Shown here: positions 60,892 through 64,000 of the stretch, piece by piece
Position numbering within the stretch: position 1 is the stretch's first letter
Layout: every line of letters begins with the position of its first letter
Source of the DNA: Rhizobacter sp964253025
Lineage (GTDB): Bacteria > Pseudomonadota > Gammaproteobacteria > Burkholderiales > Burkholderiaceae_C
Direction of reading: 5' to 3'
Assembly: GCF_964253025.1 (NCBI RefSeq)
Contig: NZ_CAXUQC020000001.1
Coordinates: forward strand, 620,001-684,000
Length of the DNA stretch: 64,000 nucleotides
Made by a program: the position numbers and the translations under genes
Notes under the pieces: generated by a model
Databases searched by the model: none
What the model was told of the DNA's origin: nothing
What the model saw: only the letters and a program-made list of their open reading frames with translations

Positions 60892-62940
60892 TCAGAAGCT
60901 GACCCGAACCCCGGCCTTGAGTGCGCGGCCCGGCAGCGGCGAGAGCCCGCGAACGGTGTCGATGCTGGCCGCGTTGTAGGCCAGGCGGTCGCCCACGTTG
61001 GTCAGCTTCACGAAGAAGAGCCCGTCCATCGAAGCGCCCTGCGAGAACCGGCGCGACAAGGCGAGGTTCACGAGGGTGTGCGACGGCGTTTCCCGGTCGG
61101 TCGACGGCACGCGCGTCTGGCGTGCCGCGTGTTCGACCTCGGCGCGACCCGTCCATCCGCCAGTGCCGACGGCCAGGCCCGCCGTCGCGCGCATCGGCGC
61201 CACGCGGGGCAGGGCTTCGCCACTGTCCAGGTTCTTGCCGCGGGTCAGGTCGATCTTGCCGGAGGCGTCCAGCGTCCAGGTGCCTTCGAGCAGGCGCGTG
61301 CGGCCTTCCAGCTCGACGCCCGACAGACGCGCCCGGACAGGGCGGAACACGTACTCGGGGACCTGTTCGGTGCCGCCGTCTTCGACGACGTCGATGTCGC
61401 GGCCGGAGGCGTCAAGAGAGATGTAGCGTGAAAAGCGCGTCGTGTAGGCGCCCAGTCGCACCTGCTGGTGCGGACCCTTCTTCCAGGCCACCGACACGTC
61501 GAGGTTGGTGCCTTTCTCGGTGCCGAGCGTGGGATCTCCGCGCTCGTAGGTCGCGGTTGCTGCGTGCACCCCGTTGGCAAAGAGCTCGAAGGCCGTGGGC
61601 GCGCGTTCGGTATGGCTCAGCGCCGCCGTCATCGACCAGGCGCTGTCGAACCGGTAGACGTTCGACAGCGAGGCACTGGCCAGTGAGAAGCGGCGGTCCG
61701 TTGCCGGACCGAAGCGCGCGTCCGCCGGATCGGCATCGCCCTCGGAGCCGACCTTCACCCGCTCGACACGGGCGCCCCCTTGCAAGGTTCCGCCCCGCCA
61801 GTCCAGTTCCTCGACGGCGAAGAGCGCGAGCTTGCGCGTCGACGTGGTCGGCACGAACGCTTCCTCGCCCAGGGCCGAGAAGTCCACGTCTTCTGCCTGC
61901 ACGCCCACCACGCCGCGCACGGGTCCGAGCGGGGCGTGCTCGGCCTGCAGCCGCAGTTCGGTGCCGCGCGTGCGGAAGGTGGTGCCGATCTCGCCGCTGC
62001 CCTCGATCTCCTCGTGGTGATAGTCGGTGTGGTTCAGCTGTGCCTGCAGTTTGCGCAGGGGCCCGCCGAGGTCGCGCACTTCGCCGGACCAGGCGACGTG
62101 GTCGCGCTTCATGCGGATGCGCACGTCCGGCTCGACCACGACCCCGTAGTTGCTCTTGTACGTGTCCACCGACAGGCCGGTCTGCCCATGATCGAAGAAC
62201 AACGAGGCGCCGAGCGCGCCGCCCTGGGCGCGGCTCGACGAGTTGCGCACCCGGTCGGTCGACTCGAGAGGCGTGCCATCCTCGACGGGCACGTGATCCG
62301 GCACGCTCAGGTCCTCGGTGTCGCGTCCGAAGGCGTCAACGTGCCAGGTGATCGCTTCGGTGCCGCCCTCGATGACAGCGGCGGCGCCCAGCTCGCGCTC
62401 GGCGCCGCCGGCTCTCACTTCGGCCGTGCCGGACAGGCCTTTCAGGGGCTGGCGGGGGATGCGGTTGTCCATCGCGTTCACCACACCGCCGATCGCGTTG
62501 CCGCCGTACAGCAGTGCGGCCGGACCGCGCAGCACTTCGATTCGGTCGACCACCAGCGGGTCGATGGGCACGGCGTGGTCGAAGCTGAGGGTGGCTGCGT
62601 CGAGCGCCGCGCCTCCGTTGCCCAGCACGCGGACCCGGTCGCCGTCGAGCCCGCGGATGACGGGGCGGCTGGCATTCGGTCCGAAGTAGGACGACGAGAC
62701 CCCGGGCAGGCCGGTCAGGGTCTCGCCCAGCGAGCTGGCGCGACGCAGGGTCAGCGCGTCGCCGGCCAGCACGCTCGTCGGTGCGGCGATCTCGGGCGAG
62801 CCGAGCGGGTTGCCGGTCACGACGACGGGGTCGAGCCGCGCGGGCACGGGTTCGGTGGACTGGGCGCGGGCGCCGCTCGAGAAGGCGAGCGCCAATGCCG
62901 CGGGCAGCGCCAGGGGGCGCAGGAAGGAATGGGAAACCAT
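60892..62940 (-). CDS. TonB-dependent outer-membrane receptor, ZnuD-like
   Basis: The 682-residue protein has a signal peptide (about 1-26), a TonB-box-like region DPVVVTG and a plug domain with RASSLGETLTGLPGVSSSYFGPNASRPVIRGLDGDRVRVLGNGG. A 22-strand-type barrel follows, ending in the terminal Phe of GVRVSF. The GPNASRPVIRGL pattern and FDHAVPIDPLVVDRIEVLRGPAALLYGGNAIGGVVN resemble ZnuD-type metal receptors. It presumably imports a metal chelate or Zn. Just upstream on the same strand lies a small His-rich protein. Confidence 0.85.
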   Translation of the reverse strand: MVSHSFLRPLALPAALALAFSSGARAQSTEPVPARLDPVVVTGNPLGSPEIAAPTSVLAGDALTLRRASSLGETLTGLPGVSSSYFGPNASRPVIRGLDGDRVRVLGNGGAALDAATLSFDHAVPIDPLVVDRIEVLRGPAALLYGGNAIGGVVNAMDNRIPRQPLKGLSGTAEVRAGGAERELGAAAVIEGGTEAITWHVDAFGRDTEDLSVPDHVPVEDGTPLESTDRVRNSSSRAQGGALGASLFFDHGQTGLSVDTYKSNYGVVVEPDVRIRMKRDHVAWSGEVRDLGGPLRKLQAQLNHTDYHHEEIEGSGEIGTTFRTRGTELRLQAEHAPLGPVRGVVGVQAEDVDFSALGEEAFVPTTSTRKLALFAVEELDWRGGTLQGGARVERVKVGSEGDADPADARFGPATDRRFSLASASLSNVYRFDSAWSMTAALSHTERAPTAFELFANGVHAATATYERGDPTLGTEKGTNLDVSVAWKKGPHQQVRLGAYTTRFSRYISLDASGRDIDVVEDGGTEQVPEYVFRPVRARLSGVELEGRTRLLEGTWTLDASGKIDLTRGKNLDSGEALPRVAPMRATAGLAVGTGGWTGRAEVEHAARQTRVPSTDRETPSHTLVNLALSRRFSQGASMDGLFFVKLTNVGDRLAYNAASIDTVRGLSPLPGRALKAGVRVSF

Positions 62941-63035
62941 GGAAACGTTCTCTCGCAAGGAAACACGCCGCTCGGGTCGAGCGGGCGCAAGCGCCGGTTC
63001 CGGCTCAGCCGGAACGGCGGGGTGGCAGCGTGGGC

Positions 63036-63422
63036 TCAGGCGAGTGAAGGCGGCCCGCGCGCCAGGAAGGCGCGCAGCCGCAGGGCCAGCGGCGTGGCCG
63101 CTGGCGAAGGGTGGGTGGTGGATGGTGTCGTGCCGGCCTGCTCCGGCAACGATGGCAAGGGCGCCAGATCGCTGGCGCCGAGCTGGTCGAACAGTCGACA
63201 TTCAGCGGGGGTGTGCTCTCCGAAGGCCGACTCGGCCGCCTCGGCCGACGACGTGGCGTCGCCCTGCGCGACCACGACGGCGATGGGTTCGACGTCCCGG
63301 TGCGCGTGACCGTGGGCGTGACGGTGAACCAGGGCCAGCGTCTGCGCGAGCAACAGCAGCGCGATCGCGCATGGCACGAGCCAGGCGCGAAGGCGGTGTC
63401 GGGGCAGGCGGGTGCGGATCAT
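63036..63422 (-). CDS. Small His-rich membrane/exported protein
   Basis: The 128-residue protein has an N-terminal hydrophobic segment (about residues 13-29, AWLVPCAIALLLLAQTLAL). A His-rich stretch HRHAHGHAHRD follows (six His, about residues 33-43), then an acidic/Pro-rich C-terminus. It resembles small DUF2946-like proteins found next to metal TonB receptors, but the match is loose. The gene ends 95 nt before the receptor start on the same strand, so the two are probably co-transcribed. A role in metal binding is inferred from the His cluster. Confidence 0.6.
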   Translation of the reverse strand: MIRTRLPRHRLRAWLVPCAIALLLLAQTLALVHRHAHGHAHRDVEPIAVVVAQGDATSSAEAAESAFGEHTPAECRLFDQLGASDLAPLPSLPEQAGTTPSTTHPSPAATPLALRLRAFLARGPPSLA

Positions 63423-63616
63423 CCGGCAGGCAGGGCAGGTACGGGCAACGGGGGACGATGGCGGCTGCCGAGGCAGAGGGAGAAGAGAAGGTCGGGCACG
63501 AGGCGCTTGATCGTCGAGCCATCGGGAGGCGCCGGACCTGCCGGGTGGCGAGCTGCCCGCGCCTGACGAGCCGCGCCGAACCGCTCGCCCACACTCCCGT
63601 CATCTTGCCATGCGTG

Positions 63617-64000
63617 TCAAGCGGTTGACGAGGCCTGCCGCACGTGGCGCGAGAAGGTCTTGCGGAACTTCTCCACCTTGGGCGCCACGACAAAGGCGCA
63701 GTAGCCCTGGTCCGGGTGGTTGGCGAAGTAATGCTGGTGGTAGGCCTCGGCACGCGAGTAGTTGGCCAGCGGCGCCAGTTCGGTGACGATGGGTCCGCTG
63801 CACGCGCCGCTGGCCACCAGCTCACCCAGCACCTCGCGCGCGGTGCGTTCATGCGCAGGGGATTCGTAATAGATCCCCGAGCGGTATTGGGTGCCCACGT
63901 CGTTGCCCTGCCGGTTGAGAGTGGTCGGGTCATGCACCACGAAGAAGATCTCGAGCACCTGGTGCAGCCCGATGCGGGCCGGATCGAAGGTCACCCGGAC
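63617..64000 (-). CDS. msrA: Peptide-methionine (S)-S-oxide reductase MsrA, C-terminal part
   Basis: Only the C-terminal about 127 residues are inside the window; the start and catalytic GCFW Cys lie beyond 64000. Visible blocks are ARIGLHQVLEIFFVVHDPTTLNRQGNDVGTQYRSGIYY and AEAYHQHYFANHPDQGYCAFVVAPKVEKFRKTF, both diagnostic of MsrA. It repairs oxidised methionine S-oxides. It ends 194 nt from the small His-rich protein gene. Confidence 0.92.
   Translation of the reverse strand, partial: VRVTFDPARIGLHQVLEIFFVVHDPTTLNRQGNDVGTQYRSGIYYESPAHERTAREVLGELVASGACSGPIVTELAPLANYSRAEAYHQHYFANHPDQGYCAFVVAPKVEKFRKTFSRHVRQASSTA

Noticed and set aside
1..64000. CRISPR arrays, insertion sequences, tRNA/rRNA genes and prophage genes
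   Set aside because: No regularly spaced repeats, transposase or integrase motifs, or convincing RNA genes were seen anywhere in the window.

Overview
The window is GC-rich bacterial DNA with tightly packed, often overlapping genes. Gene content points to Betaproteobacteria, order Burkholderiales. The markers are ribD-ribE-ribBX-ribH-nusB, tolQRA with ybgC, split pqiA, a glyA-nrdR-type II minor pilin neighbourhood, ubiD, and an edd-eda pair. The PETase-like hydrolase and SenA-like enzyme fit best with the Ideonella/Rhizobacter/Piscinibacter group, but that placement is inference. No rRNA, tRNA, insertion sequence, prophage or CRISPR array was found.

Layout. 0-5.2 kb: a SenA/EgtB-like enzyme, a ChaN-like lipoprotein, an MscS channel, a Gly/Cys-tailed membrane protein and an EamA transporter. 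5.5-7.3 kb: a small unknown gene, then a flavodoxin-fold quinone reductase divergent from its probable TetR repressor. 7.4-10.5 kb: molybdate uptake (modABC) and its regulator modE, with a ModE box between them. 10.5-15.6 kb: a secreted polymer-degrading cluster (GH62 arabinofuranosidase with ricin-type lectin, GH10 xylanase with CBM60-like module, PETase-like esterase) behind an AraC regulator. 15.8-19.4 kb: a pqiA1-pqiA2-pqiB-pqiC lipid-transport operon. 19.6-25.1 kb: a DJ-1/PfpI-like protein and a DsbA/FrnE-like thiol oxidoreductase, a cobalamin-type radical SAM enzyme, and a chemoreceptor. 25.3-30.5 kb: an orphan GspE/MshE ATPase, a FAD protein of the kind otherwise fused to SelD, and a DUF1275 membrane protein. 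30.5-35.3 kb: tolA-tolR-tolQ-ybgC, then a TssQ-like lipoprotein and a transmembrane Ser/Thr kinase. 35.8-39.8 kb: riboflavin operon with nusB. 40.1-43.7 kb: five minor-pilin genes with overlapping ends. 44.2-49.2 kb: nrdR, glyA, a lytic transglycosylase and ubiD, followed by a strong terminator and a candidate sRNA. 49.2-56 kb: YdcF, two small unknown proteins, gloA, a phoD-type phosphatase, and eda/edd. 55.9-64 kb: AsmA, OmpA-like, gamma-glutamylcyclotransferase, MocA-like nucleotidyltransferase, pdxH, a ZnuD-like TonB receptor with a His-rich small protein, and the C-terminal part of msrA.

How they work together. Several units are clear: Mo uptake (modABC, modE) with a possible Mo-cofactor cytidylyltransferase; hemicellulose/polyester attack; envelope lipid homeostasis and integrity (pqi, tol, asmA, ompA); flavin and PLP supply (rib, pdxH); Entner-Doudoroff sugar breakdown. 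The most unusual items are the SenA-like enzyme lacking one expected iron ligand, the PETase homologue among xylanases, the GspE protein with duplicated MshEN-like repeats, and the kinase-TssQ pair without a type VI cluster nearby.
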